Below the pieces are notes generated by a model. It ran no database searches and was not told where the DNA came from. It saw only the letters and a list, made by a program, of their open reading frames with translations. A program made the translations under genes and the position numbers. This document shows positions 24,877 to 34,747 of a stretch of 64,000 nt of DNA, in pieces; the stretch's first letter is position 1; each line of letters opens with the position of its first letter. This DNA is from Cryptococcus deneoformans JEC21 (taxonomy: Eukaryota; Basidiomycota; Tremellomycetes; Tremellales; Cryptococcaceae), in NCBI RefSeq assembly GCF_000091045.1, contig NC_006691.1:843301-907300 (forward strand), written 5' to 3'.

Positions 24877-25057
24877 TGACGGAGTTCGTTAGTCTAGTTC
24901 CTTAATTAGATAGATGACTACGTGGTCTATTTTCGGTCAGACTCTATACCATTATTAATATTCCTTTTTGTAACTTTCTGGTCTTTCTCATCACTATCTA
25001 GTACACTGTTCTATGAGACTGTTTGTACAAAGGTGCTAAGTAAAGACCAGTTCAACA
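24877..25057 (+). repeat. 5' LTR of copia element E (181 bp)
   Basis: It starts TGACGGAGTT and ends CAGTTCAACA. An equal-length copy in reverse orientation lies at 27471-27651. Directly after it is GGTTATGAGCC (25058-25068), the same primer-binding-site sequence used by copia F, which identifies this as a 5' LTR. The upstream 5 bp are TCTCT. Confidence 0.85.
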
Positions 25058-25068
25058 GGTTATGAGCC
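25058..25068 (+). other. primer-binding site, initiator-tRNA half-molecule type
   Basis: GGTTATGAGCC is complementary to GGCUCAUAACC, the anticodon stem-loop of initiator tRNA-Met (anticodon CAU). Drosophila copia is primed by a half tRNA in this way. The site abuts the LTR with no spacer. Confidence 0.7.
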
Positions 25069-25135
25069 TTGCCTCCTGTCCCTGAATTACTTCATACCAG
25101 CACAAAAATTTGTCCAGTTCTCGAGCAGCAATACC

Positions 25136-27240
25136 GTGTCTGAGCCCAAGGAAGAAACGGCCTTGGGCAAGATTCCTCTGCTTACAGGGGAAGACAACTA
25201 TAGTGATTGGAGTTTCGATATCCAAGCCTACCTCCTTGGACTCCGTCTTATGTCCACTCTTCATGAAACTCCTGTTTTTCATATCCCTGTCACAGTTCCT
25301 ACTGGTGACCCCGACCAATTTCCTCGAGTTCTCTCTACTGATGAGCTCAATACCCTCAATGCCAAAATTCAAAACCAACACCGGGCCTACTCCATCATTA
25401 TTCGATATCTTTCTCCCCAAGTAAAGGCTGCCTTATTGGCTGAGGCGAAAAATCTTCTTGAACCAAATCCCAAACTACTCTGGGAAGAGTTGAACTGATC
25501 ATACTCAAAAGCCACTGGACATAGAGTTGGAGAACTTTACTCTATTCTCTGGACCACTCGAATTCCGGAAGGTGCCGATCCTCGTCCCTACCTTGCAACC
25601 CTTCACTCTGCGCTCGCTCAACTGAAGCAGACACAGTCTGTCGATGACCAACAGTGTGCATATGCCATGTTACATGCTCTACCGGCGAGCTTCCGCCCAA
25701 TCAAACAACTTCTGTGGGCTCAGACGAAGTTCTCCACTTCAGATGTTATTGCTCAGGTTTCTGGCGAGTGGGTCTGAGCCCAAGGAGATGTCGCAGAGGA
25801 GGCCGGGATGGCCCTATTGGCACAGTCGAAATCAACAGTGAATAGTAAGAGAAGGAAAGAAAAAAAGGGGGACGATGCTGGGGAGAGTCAGTATTGTATC
25901 TGGCATGGTCCTAGTAGACACTCATCAAAGGACTGTTGGGTTGAACACTGTCAAAAAGAAATCAAGGCAGGGAAGGTAGCCGAAGCTAAGCTAGCCGAGG
26001 CTGACACATATGAGTCGGATGTGTCATCTGCCTATTTGGCACTTACCACTGCACCCAACCTCTCTTCGCCCTCCACCACCTTTGTCATCGACTCTGGTGC
26101 AACTGACCATATGGTCACCGATCCCTCCCTCCTGCATGATGTCCACCATGCCTCCATGGAACACATTCACATCGGCGATGGATCCCTACTCCTGTCAACC
26201 CAAAGAGGCAGTATCACCATTCAAGGTGTTGACTTCCACAATGTCTTAGTAGTCCCTGGTCTGGACCGGAACCTCCTCTCTGCTCATAGAATGCCTACCG
26301 TTGCACAGTGGCTTTTCACCTGATGGGCTGCTCTCCTGCTCGATGCCTCTGGTAAAATCCTCCTAGCCTCTGATTTTTCCAACAAAGGGCTCTACACCCT
26401 TCAGGCGAGTTCTCTGTCTGTGTACCTTGCATCCACTACTGATGCCCTGCTAGATTGGCATTGTCGCCTAGGACATCTCAACGTCCAAAGCGTGGCTAAG
26501 CTGGCTAGGAGGAGCAGAAGGTTGTCAGGTCTACATGAGGTACTGGAGAAGGATTTGCTTGGATTTGAATCTGAGGCATGCATTCGTGGTAAAGGTACTC
26601 GTCTACCATCTCTGCCCAGTTCCGTGCATGCCCAAGAACCCTTAGCACTAGTTCACCTTGATCTGTGGGGTCCATCATCAACTCTGTCTCACAATGGCAG
26701 TCGCTATTTCCTCACCTGCTATGATGATTATACATGCAAGGTCCATCTTTATTTTCTAAAGGCCAAGTCTGAAGCATTCCATAAAACCCAGCATTATATC
26801 GCAATGGTTGAACGATAATTAGGACGGCAAGTCAAAGTCATTAGATCGGACAACGGTGGGGAGTTTACGTCAACGGAGTGGAAGAAGTATATGGAGGAGA
26901 AAGGGATTGAACATGTCTGTGTTCCACCAGGGGCACATGCACAAAATGGTCGAGTCGAGCATGTCCATCTTACCCTCCTCAATCTGGTCTGTACCAATCT
27001 TATTCATGCAGGCCTCCCTGCTGTCTTCTGGGCAGAGGCTGCAGCCTATGCGGCCTACGTTCGTAATCGTGTGCCTGCCAGCAATGGCAAAATCCCTGAT
27101 GATCTCTGGAGGGGACATCCTGTCTGCCATGATCATTTACAACCATTCGGCAGCCGCCTGTTCTTTCGGGATCATTGACAAATTAGTAAACTTGCCCCAC
27201 GATTTGGTTTGAGATCCCGCCAAAATGCTCCTTTTAATGA
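25136..27240 (+). pseudogene. decayed copia E gag-protease-integrase region
   Basis: It begins with a Gag-like block (KIPLLTGEDNYSDWSFDIQAYL) and carries a CX2HX4HX4C knuckle (CIWHGPSRHSSKDC, about 25895-25936). The protease FVIDSGATDHMV follows (about 26083-26118). The GAG-pre-integrase block LDWHCRLGHLNVQSV (about 26450-26495) and the integrase blocks LVHLDLWGP, YFLTCYDDYT, IRSDNGGEFTS, HAQNGRVEH and PAVFWAEAAAYA come next, up to about 27175. The reading frame is broken by TGA at 25496 and 25776, a frameshift near 26320, TAA near 26815 and TGA near 27177. Reverse transcriptase and RNase H are absent. Most of the stops are CGA-to-TGA changes as judged from the family context. Confidence 0.85.
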
Positions 27241-27470
27241 GGGGAGTTCATGGTCAAAATATTTTGAAAATAGGAGTAAAATTGAGCCCAGAATCTGGCT
27301 TTTAAGAAAAAATCCCGGTGGACCTCTCTGCTCGGGGGGACCGCTCTCAGTATAAAAATATAGAAGGAGGCTTAATAATTAGCTGGAGATTTGAAAAATG
27401 ACATGTGTGAGAAGCACAATTACTCTCTGTCTCTAATTTCAAGAACATCCTTATCCATTCATCTTAGAGA
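27241..27470. other. non-coding stretch between copia E internal region and inverted LTR
   Basis: This 230-bp sequence ends in AGAGA directly before the inverted LTR. AGAGA is the reverse complement of the TCTCT flank of the left LTR, so this stretch may be original flanking DNA brought in by an inversion. It contains a 12-bp palindrome CAAAATATTTTG (about 27256-27267). Confidence 0.4.
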
Positions 27471-27651
27471 TGTTGAACTGGTCTTTACTTAGCACCTTCG
27501 TACAAACAGTCTCGTAGAACTGTGTACTAGATAGTGATGAGAAAGACCAGAAAGTTACAAAAAGGAATATTAATAAGGGTATAGAGTCTGACCGAAAATA
27601 GACCATGTAGTCATCTATCTAAATAAGAAACTAGACTAACGAACTCTGTCA
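27471..27651 (-). repeat. inverted LTR of copia E (181 bp)
   Basis: Reverse complement of the 24877-25057 LTR with about eight substitutions, roughly half at CpG/TpG/CpA sites. It is followed on the right by CATATCAACCTCACCCC, whose complement GGGGTGAGGTTGATATG looks like the polypurine region that precedes a copia 3' LTR. It therefore reads as the 3' LTR of the same element, inverted. Confidence 0.8.
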
Positions 27652-27689
27652 CATATCAACCTCACCCCAGGAGCGATCTCCTTCAAATC

Positions 27690-27890
27690 CATGAGTTATT
27701 GATCCCCCCATATGTGGTGACAGCAGTTAATTGAAGAGATCCAGAAACATTGGGAGGCTGGACGTCTGCGACCCTTGAGTTCGCCATGGGCAGCACCAGC
27801 ATTCTTGGTTAAGAAGGAGAACAGCAAATTTCAGTTTATCTGTGATTATTGGGGCCTTAACAAAGTCACTACCCCAGACTCCATGCTGTA
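27690..27890 (+). pseudogene. fragment of a Ty3/Gypsy reverse transcriptase
   Basis: Forward frames give EEIQKHWEAGRLRPLSSPWAAPAFLVKK followed by FQFICDYWGLNKVT, the N-terminal RT block (LRPS.SPWA.P..LVKKK, R..DYR.LN). It resembles family A and B Pol but is more diverged. Both ends are broken. Confidence 0.75.
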
Positions 27891-28081
27891 ACAGGCCCAG
27901 TAGGCATTGTTCACTGGGTCAACGAAGAAGGAAAATTTGTGAAATGGATGTCCTAAAGTGAGAGAGAGCAGAGAGCAGCAACAGAATGCGACAGCAGGAA
28001 ACAGCGAGAACAGTGAACAGTCTACAGGTGCATGTACAAATATGCTGGGCAGGGCATCAATATAATCTCTAATGCACTGTT
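27891..28081. other. unassigned 190 bp left of LTR B1
   Basis: Purine-rich sequence with no recognisable element. It ends where the reverse-strand family-B LTR begins. Confidence 0.3.
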
Positions 28082-28738
28082 TGTAGGCACTGGTGTGCCT
28101 CACTGCATTTGGTTGGCATTCAAGAAGGATAGGTGTTCATGGTGTAGGTCTAGAGGGCATTTGGATGCATTCGAGGAAGCATTCGGTGTTTGTTTATAGT
28201 TATAGTTGTCTAATGGATGCGAAACTAGCAATGGTTGGTATGCATAAGTTTCTCTTGAAGAAGAGAGAACTATAACTATGTACCAGATCTGTATATATAT
28301 ATATATATGATTGTATGAAGAAACAAACAGAAGTCCATTGAAAAAAGGGAGCAGAGATCCAGCAAAGTCTGCTGCCATGTTTTGGTAGCAATTACTGGTC
28401 CTATGCATGAGAATAAATATCATGCATGGGACAGAGGCCAGATGGAGCCTGATGCCGTGTTTCAGCATCAAATCTCACCTACCAACATTGACCAATGCAT
28501 AGGAATAAATCCTACCATATGGTGAGAACGAGTGGTGGTAAGGGCTCTGCACTTACACTCTCCCCTGTCCAGATGAGAGCCAGGGGAAAACTCGACTGGA
28601 CCAAAAGATGAAAGAAAGAATTAAGAGAAAAGGCAAAGGAATGTAAAATTGAAAAGGAGAGAATAGAGGCAAAAGAACAAACGATCACCAGGCCATGGGG
28701 ACTGCCAGCGCCCCCTATCAACACGTTACTTTCCAAAT
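28082..28738 (-). mobile_element. family-B gypsy 3' end: LTR (28082-28557) plus 3' internal sequence
   Basis: The LTR begins TGTAGGCACTGG and ends GCTCTGCACTTACA on the plus strand, matching the B3 LTRs but diverged; many GCGTTCG motifs have become GCATTCG. The adjoining 28558-28738 matches the B3 region 50213-50400 (polypurine CTCTCCCC complement, then the GACTGCCAGCGCCCCC block). Homology stops at about 28738. This is an old truncated reverse-strand copy. Confidence 0.85.
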
Positions 28739-29235
28739 CTATAAGACTCCCAGCAAGCTGGCAAAGCCCTTGCATGGTCAGTTTCATTGATTTTGACTGC
28801 ATGCTGGTTTATTTTTTATTTTTTTATTTTTTTGTTTTTTTGCTTCCATCTCTTGCACACAGCCAATGCCTGAACCTGGTCAATGCCCGAAGCAATTCCT
28901 CACACATGACTTCTGGCCACAACCAGGCCACATGCATAGCACCCACATGGCCCAGCCATGCATCAAGATTTTCCCATGCTTGTTTTTTTTTTCTTTTTTT
29001 CTCATGCCTTCCCAAACACCCAGGAACTTAAGACTGTGGATTCTTCTGGAGATTTCTCTTCTTCCCCATCCATCAGAAGAGAGCCCTATTCTATTGCTGC
29101 GGTCTCCTGGAGTGTTTGGTGGGTGCATTTCATGCTTGCTTCTCCTCCTGACAAAGTGCTGACTGGGCAGAACAGTACATAGAGATTATATTGTCACCCT
29201 GCCCAGGTAAGCATCTGTCAGAAGAGAGCCCTATT
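28739..29235. other. low-complexity non-coding stretch
   Basis: It has T-rich runs at about 28808-28845 and 28981-29003. The 18-bp direct repeat TCAGAAGAGAGCCCTATT lies at 29073-29090 and 29218-29235. No coding evidence. Confidence 0.45.
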
Positions 29236-29308
29236 AGGTGCATTCAAAGTGTGTTTTTTTCTGTGATTCTAAAAATCGCAAAAATCATGTTTCAGAGTGA
29301 ATGCACCT
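29236..29308. repeat. 11-bp perfect inverted repeat, 51-bp loop
   Basis: AGGTGCATTCA at 29236-29246 is exactly complementary to TGAATGCACCT at 29298-29308. It could be a small hairpin or the two termini of a 73-bp deletion derivative. No target duplication was identified. Confidence 0.5.
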
Positions 29309-29468
29309 TTTTTGGGACTGGGATGAAAAGTGATGTCAGGGATCTCGGATAATTGTCCATCTCTGTTTGTACTCTGCTGGGCCATAGTGACTATATGCAG
29401 CCATCCATCATAACCTGTCCAGATAACTATGCATTCCTTTGCTATCACGTCTCCTATCCAAATTCATC

Positions 29469-29915
29469 ATGCCCAGGACCAAAGTTCGAGATCAGTATGC
29501 AAGAGAAGTCATAGACTTCAGTCTTGCTGCTTTCATGCAAGACTCAATCACCAACAACATCACTGCCCCTCTACCCCTTCAGCAGTCCCATTCCTCCTCT
29601 TTCACATCTTTTGCAATGGGTGTCAGCCCTTATCAAGCCCTTCGTTATGAGTATGGCACTTCATCCAGTTCTGCTGGCCATTTTTCCCATATGCAATCTC
29701 CTATCTATAATATCCTTTGATGATCTTCTCACCTTGACTCCCATCTGTATGACTTGCAGTACTTGTTCAATGGTCTTGAAGAATACCTCGAATATATCTG
29801 CGATCAAAGGTACTTGGTACCTTCAGAAGGCCTTCCAGTGACGAGCGAGAGGTTGTGGATCCTTGTTGAAGATGAGCCTGCGCAGGTGCCTCATCATTTC
29901 CAGAATGATCTTTGG
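29469..29915 (+). pseudogene. possible N-terminal part of a second Harbinger-type transposase gene
   Basis: Forward frames read MPRTKVRDQYAREVIDFSLAAF, then after a frame change LQYLFNGLEEYLEYICDQRYL and ERLWILVEDEPAQVPHHFQNDLW, where LTR B2 cuts in. The order (basic start, R-Y-L, a short linker, then HHFQ.DL) resembles the region before the DDE core in fungal Harbinger transposases (..FR.D..RM). No catalytic residue is present, so this is an inference from general layout. Confidence 0.35.
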
Positions 29916-32900
29916 TGTAAGTGCAGAGCCCTTACCACCACTCGTTCTCACCATATGGTAGGATTTATTCCTATGCATTGGTCGATGTTGGTAGGTGAGA
30001 TTTGATGCCGAAATGCGTCTTTTGGACTTCGCTGAAATGCAGCATCGAGCTCTGTCTGGCCTTTATCCTATGCATGATATTTTATTCTCATGCATAGGAC
30101 TGGCAATTGCTGCCGAGGCGCATTGGCGGATATCGCCGGATCTCCGCCTCCTTTTTTCGATGGGTTTCTGTTTGGTTCTTTAGTCATGCATATATACATA
30201 TATATATATATATTGGTACATAGTTATAGTTCTCCTTTTACTTAGCAAACTTAATGCATACTCCAGTGCTAGTTTGCATCCATTTAGACCACTATAACTA
30301 TAACCAAACCTCGAACACATCCGAACGCCCTCGAACGCCCTCGAATGCCCTTGAATGCTTCCTCGAATGCAAACATTGAATGCTTATCCTTCTCGAACGC
30401 CAACCAAACACAGTGAGGCACAACCAGTGCCTACAATTTCGACCTCCGTATCGAATACATAAAAGGGGAATATAACACTCTCGCCGACTATCTATCGCGA
30501 CACACTCCGCCCGATGCTAGCGAACCCTCGGACCCTTCCTTGGATCAACAATCGGCTTCGGTGCATGCCATTACGACATATGAGCCCACGTTGGCTCCAG
30601 ACGTCCTTCGCGCTGTTGTGCATGGCTATCAAGGTGACGTACTGTTCAAGGAATGGCTTGCTGATCCATCCACTGTTCCAGGTGTTACCTTCCATGATCA
30701 TGATACCCACTGACTTCTCCTCGTTGACAACCGCTTATGCATTCCGGACATTAATACCCTTCGTGAGGATCTCATGCAGCAAGCACATGAGGGAACTGCT
30801 GGACATCTGGGAGTGGAGAAAACCATGGAGATACTCAGGAGTGGATACTTTTGGGAGACAATGTCCAAGGATGTCTGTGAGTTTGTCCGTGCATGTCACT
30901 TATGTCAACAGGCGAATGCACCTACGACGAAGCCGGCTGGTCCGCTCCATCCTCTCCCGGTCCTGCGTGACAAATTTGACGACATCGCTATGGATTTTGT
31001 TGGACTGCTTCCTCCCTCTGGCGGATACGACTATCTTTTAACCATCACAGATCACCTCACTGGGTTTATTGAACTGGTTCCATGTTCTACCACCATTAAT
31101 GCTCGCGACCTCGCCATCTTGGTTTGGGACAGATGGGTTTCTCACTATGGCCTCCCGCTCTCCATTACGTCCGATCGTGATACTCTGTTTACCTCGCGAT
31201 TCTGGACAACACTATGGGAGAAACAAAATGTGAAGCTCAAGATGTCCACGGCCTTTCATCCACAGACCGACGGCACTTCGGAACGGTCCAACAAGACAGT
31301 GGTTCAACTGCTACATAGCTGGGTGGATAGACATGGCACCTCTTGGGTTAAGTACCTCTCTCGGGTGTCCCAAGCAATGAACAACACTGTCAGACATTCT
31401 ACAAGTTTCTCTCCGGCTCAACTGGTCTTTGGTCGCCAACTACGTACCCTTCCTAGCCTTCCCCGACCTCCCTCCTTCATCCAGGCGTCTCTTCCTATGC
31501 GGGCCGAATGGACTCTCGCTGCTGATCGCACTGACCTCTCGCTCGCCGACGCCCGTGATAACCTCCTTTTGGCGAAGCATCGTATGGCCGTCCAGGCCAA
31601 TCGCCATCACCGTCCTGAAGTAGTTTACAAGGTTGGGGATTGGGCGTGGTTGGATACCCGAAATAGGTTGAGACAGGGAATATCGTGCTGCTAAGTTCTT
31701 CCCCCGCTTCCAGGGGCCTTACCAGGTGCAGGAAGCTGACCCTACTCTTTCAGTGTACCGTCTCCATATGAATGACCAAACTTACTCCAAATTTCATGGC
31801 CACCTCCTCAAGCCATACCTGTCATCTCCTCGGTTCCATCAAACCTCGCCTGTCACCCAACCGCCTGACACCGACCGTCACCGCATTCTCCAGATCCTGG
31901 ACGACCGGAAGTATCGAGGCCAAAGGCAACTTCGGGTAGTACTATCTGGTGACAGCCTGAACAGTCAATGGCGGAACATCGATGATTTACGCGCCTATGA
32001 TGGCTTCCAGACTCTTTATGACGAATATATAGGTGAAGACGAATTGGCATTGTGAGTCCCCTTGGTGTTTTCTTTTTCTGTCTCTCTTTCCGTGTAATTC
32101 GGGGGCTGCTTGCGCTTCTCTGTGGGTTTTTTTGGCCATTATTGGTTTTTTTCCCTGGCTTGCGCTCAGCAAGACTAAATTAACAGGACTTTCTCACAGA
32201 GTGTTCTCCTGCCCAGTCCTTCCAATGTGGATGGATTTGGAAAGTAACGTGTTGACAGGGGGGCGCTGGCAGTCCCCACGGCCTGGTGATCGTTCATTCT
32301 TTTGCCTCTATTCTCTCTTTTTCGATTTTTACGTTCCTTTGCCTTATCTCTTACTTCTTTCTTTTATCTGTTTGATCTGGCCAGCCGAGTCTTCCCCTGG
32401 CTCTCATCTGGGCGGGGGAGAGTGTAAGTGCAGAGTCCTTACCACCACTCGTTCTCACCATATGGTAGGATTTATTCCTATGCATTGGTCGATGTTGGTA
32501 GGTGAGATTTGATGCCGAAACACGTCTTTCGGACTTCGCCGAAACGCGGCATCGAGCTCTGTCCGGCCTCTATCCTATGCATGATATTTTATTCTCATGC
32601 ATAGGACCAGCAATTGCTGCCGAGATGCGGCGGCGGACTTTGCCGGATCTCTGTCCCTTTTTTTTCGATGGACTTCTGTTTGTTTCTGCATACATCCATA
32701 CATATATATATATATATAGATCTCATACATAGTTATAGATTTCTCTTTCTCTAAGCGAAACTCATGCATACCAACCATTGCTAGTTTCGCATCCAGTAGA
32801 CCACTATAACTATAAACAAACACCGAACGCTTCCTCGAACACATCCGAACGCCCTCTAGACCGATACCACAAACACCCATCCTTCTCGAACGCCAACCGA

Positions 32901-32929
32901 ACGCAGTGAGGCACACCCCAGTGCCTACA
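29916..32929 (+). mobile_element. family-B element B2 with large internal deletion
   Basis: LTRs at 29916-30435 (520 bp) and 32423-32929 (507 bp), same orientation, ends TGTAAGTGCAGAG...GTGCCTACA. The 5' LTR is joined directly to the end of RNase H. Primer-binding site, gag, protease and reverse transcriptase are missing. A polypurine tract GGGCGGGGGAGAG (32410-32422) abuts the 3' LTR. No matching target duplication flanks the pair (TTTGG versus GTAGC), so recombination between copies is likely. Confidence 0.85.
30438..32055 (+). pseudogene. family-B pol remnant: RNase H end, integrase, C-terminal domain
   Basis: Closely related to residues about 985-1552 of the intact B3 polyprotein. Visible blocks are FDLRIEYIKGEYNTLADYLSRH, the zinc-binding HEGTAGHLGVEKTME...CHLCQQ, the DDE core FVGLLPPSGGYDY (first Asp in MDFVG), ITSDRDTLF and HPQTDGTSERSNKTV, and the C-terminal FFPRFQGPYQVQEADP to DELAL at 32055. 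A TGA at about 30712 replaces CGA of B3 (DTH-stop-LLL versus DTHRLLL), and a small deletion/frameshift lies near 31675-31690. Confidence 0.9.
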
Positions 32930-33246
32930 GTAGCTGGGTGGATAGACATGGCACCTCTTGGGTTAAGTACCGCTCTTGTGTTTCCCAAGCAATGAACAAT
33001 ACTGTCAGACGCTCTACAGGTTTCTCTCCCGCACAACTGGTCTTTGGCCGCCGGCTCCATACCCTACCTAGTCTCAATCAGTCCTCCTTCGTTCACCCGG
33101 GCTTCTCTTCCCACACAGGCCGAATGGACTCTCGCTGCTGATCGCACCGACCTCTTGCTCGCTGAGGCACGCGATAATCTACTCCTCTCCAAGCACCGCA
33201 TGGTGATACAGGCTAACCGACACCGTCACTCTGAAGTAGTCTACAA
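32930..33246 (+). pseudogene. family-B integrase C-terminal fragment
   Basis: It begins GTAGCTGGGTGGATAGACATGG right after LTR B2 and encodes SWVDRHGTSWVKY, QAMNNTVRRSTGFSPAQLVFG and, after a frameshift, LAADRTDLLLAEARDNLL. It ends VVYNV where LTR C1 begins. It is a different copy from B2, so B2 has been joined into or beside another B element. Confidence 0.85.
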
Positions 33247-33835
33247 TGTAAGGCATGCATGCCAAACACGGTCATTATGATCCCAAGGTCTGTTTCACTT
33301 CATACATAGATTTGCTGCCGCTTTTCTCTTATTTTGATTCCGTTTATTTTGCGCGCTCTTCACAGGCCTCAAAGGAATTTGCAGCAAGGAAAAGCCTCTC
33401 TTCTTTATCTTTAGAAAGAGAGCCCTTTTCCTTTGGTTGTCCGCGACCTGCTGTAGTTCTTTTGAGTGCTTGTGAGTCCCACTTCCTACTTGGAATTGTG
33501 GTTTTATGCTAACTGGGCGGACTTTAGTAATTATAGCTTCGTTGACACTCTGCCCAGGTAGGCTTGTAACTTCTTCTTTATCTTTAGAAAGAGAGCCCTT
33601 TTCCTTTGGTTGTCCGCGACCTGCTGTAGTTCTTTTGAGTGCTTTAATTATAGCTTCGTTGACACTCTGCCCAGTGATCAACAAACATATGCAAACTCAT
33701 AGACCGCTTCTGCGCCCGGACAATCCTACTACCTCTTTCCTTGCCACCGACTAGACAACAGTCGTGTTCCAGCTGTCTCTCTTTCAATCAAATCAAGCCG
33801 AACTCTTCAGTGAACATCCCCCCTGGGTTGTTACA
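33247..33835 (+). repeat. solo LTR of family C (C1, 589 bp)
   Basis: Begins TGTAAGGCATGCATGCC and ends CCCTGGGTTGTTACA. The near-identical copy C2 lies inverted at 45325-45914. Internally about 70 bp (from TCTTTATCTTTAGAAAG to TTTTGAGTGCTT) and the block TTATAGCTTCGTTGACACT occur twice. The flanks (TACAA and GTAAG) do not match, so a duplication is not visible for this copy. Confidence 0.8.
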
Positions 33836-33900
33836 GTAAGGCTTGAGGAGGGAGACATGGCGTCGAGCGGTGTCATTGGTGTGAGCAGGGACATCGAGTT
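33836..33900 (-). pseudogene. 65-bp fragment of a family-A-like integrase C terminus
   Basis: The reverse complement reads LDVPAHTNDTARRHVSLLKPY, matching LDVPVTSTQSTPRRHVSCLKPY of the reverse-strand A5 Pol at about 46970-47060. It lies wedged between LTR C1 and LTR A1. Confidence 0.7.
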
Positions 33901-34684
33901 TGTAAGAGGCTAGCCTCCGACCCAGTTGACCCACATCTCATGAGGTCACCACTTTCCCCAGCTTCTAATTTCGAGCCGTGTTTCAATTTACTTCTGCTTC
34001 TTCCTCCAAGTTGCACGCGTCAAATTGCATCCGCTCTCCTTTCTCCCAGGTCATGTGCTTTATTTTTCCCCTGTTTCTCCGAGCCGCATCTCAATTTACT
34101 TCCGCTCCTTTCCTCCAAGTCGCGCGCATCAAATTGCATCTGCACTCTTCCTCCCAGGTCACGTGCATTATTTTACTTCCGCTTTTTCTCTTCTTATTTT
34201 CTCTTCCATTTCTCATCCTAAGTCCGAGTTTCTTGTCCGATTATTCATGCCACAAGCCCCGGTGTTTACCGGAGCTTTGGTCGCGACTGGTTTCGAGAGC
34301 GAAGGCAAAGTACATGGAAAGGTTGACACACAAATTCCTTTATTCTTTTATCCTTGTTGTGTTCAACCTTTCCTTCTTCCGACCTTACAGTCACAAGTAC
34401 CTTGCCTTCTCCTCTGTAAGCAGAGCTCTCTACCAGTTACCTTCGCCCCTCAGACCCCCTGGCTAATCCTGATCAGTGTTCCTATCAATTCTTCATCTTG
34501 TCTCCTTTACTAGTCGCTGATAGGACATAATCAGCATATGCATTTGGGATCTTGTTTGCTTCTCTCCAGTCCGAAGTTAAGCCTCGAGCCCTGCCAGCCC
34601 TAAGAGCCCACCAGTTCTCTCCAAGCCTTGTCCCTCCGAGCTAGCCCCAACAGTTCAGTGAAGGTCTATTGTCCGGACCTTACA
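33901..34684 (+). repeat. family-A LTR (A1, 784 bp)
   Basis: TGTAAGAGGCTAGCC...GTCCGGACCTTACA, with 6-bp terminal inverted repeats TGTAAG/CTTACA. It contains the 61-bp intron-like segment 34416-34476 (GTAAGC...GATCAG). It is followed by ACTTTTTTTCAAACTC and the gag start at 34748. Confidence 0.9.
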
Positions 34685-34747
34685 CTTTTTTTTCAAACTC
34701 ATTACCCAAATCAATTCATACCACACCCCACCACACCAACATACATC

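Noticed and set aside
29158..29215. Possible relic of a family-C LTR (CTGGGCAGA...CCTGCCCAGGTAAGC)
   Set aside because: Similarity limited to about 20 scattered bases; too weak to call.
33295..33684. 129-codon ORF in LTR C1 (and the same in C2) that looks basic and protein-like
   Set aside because: Lies wholly in a solo LTR and is generated by an internal duplication; no start context or domain.
33978..34513. Two overlapping 162-codon ORFs in LTR A1, repeated in other A LTRs
   Set aside because: LTR sequence; frames are not conserved among copies and composition follows the CT-rich LTR.
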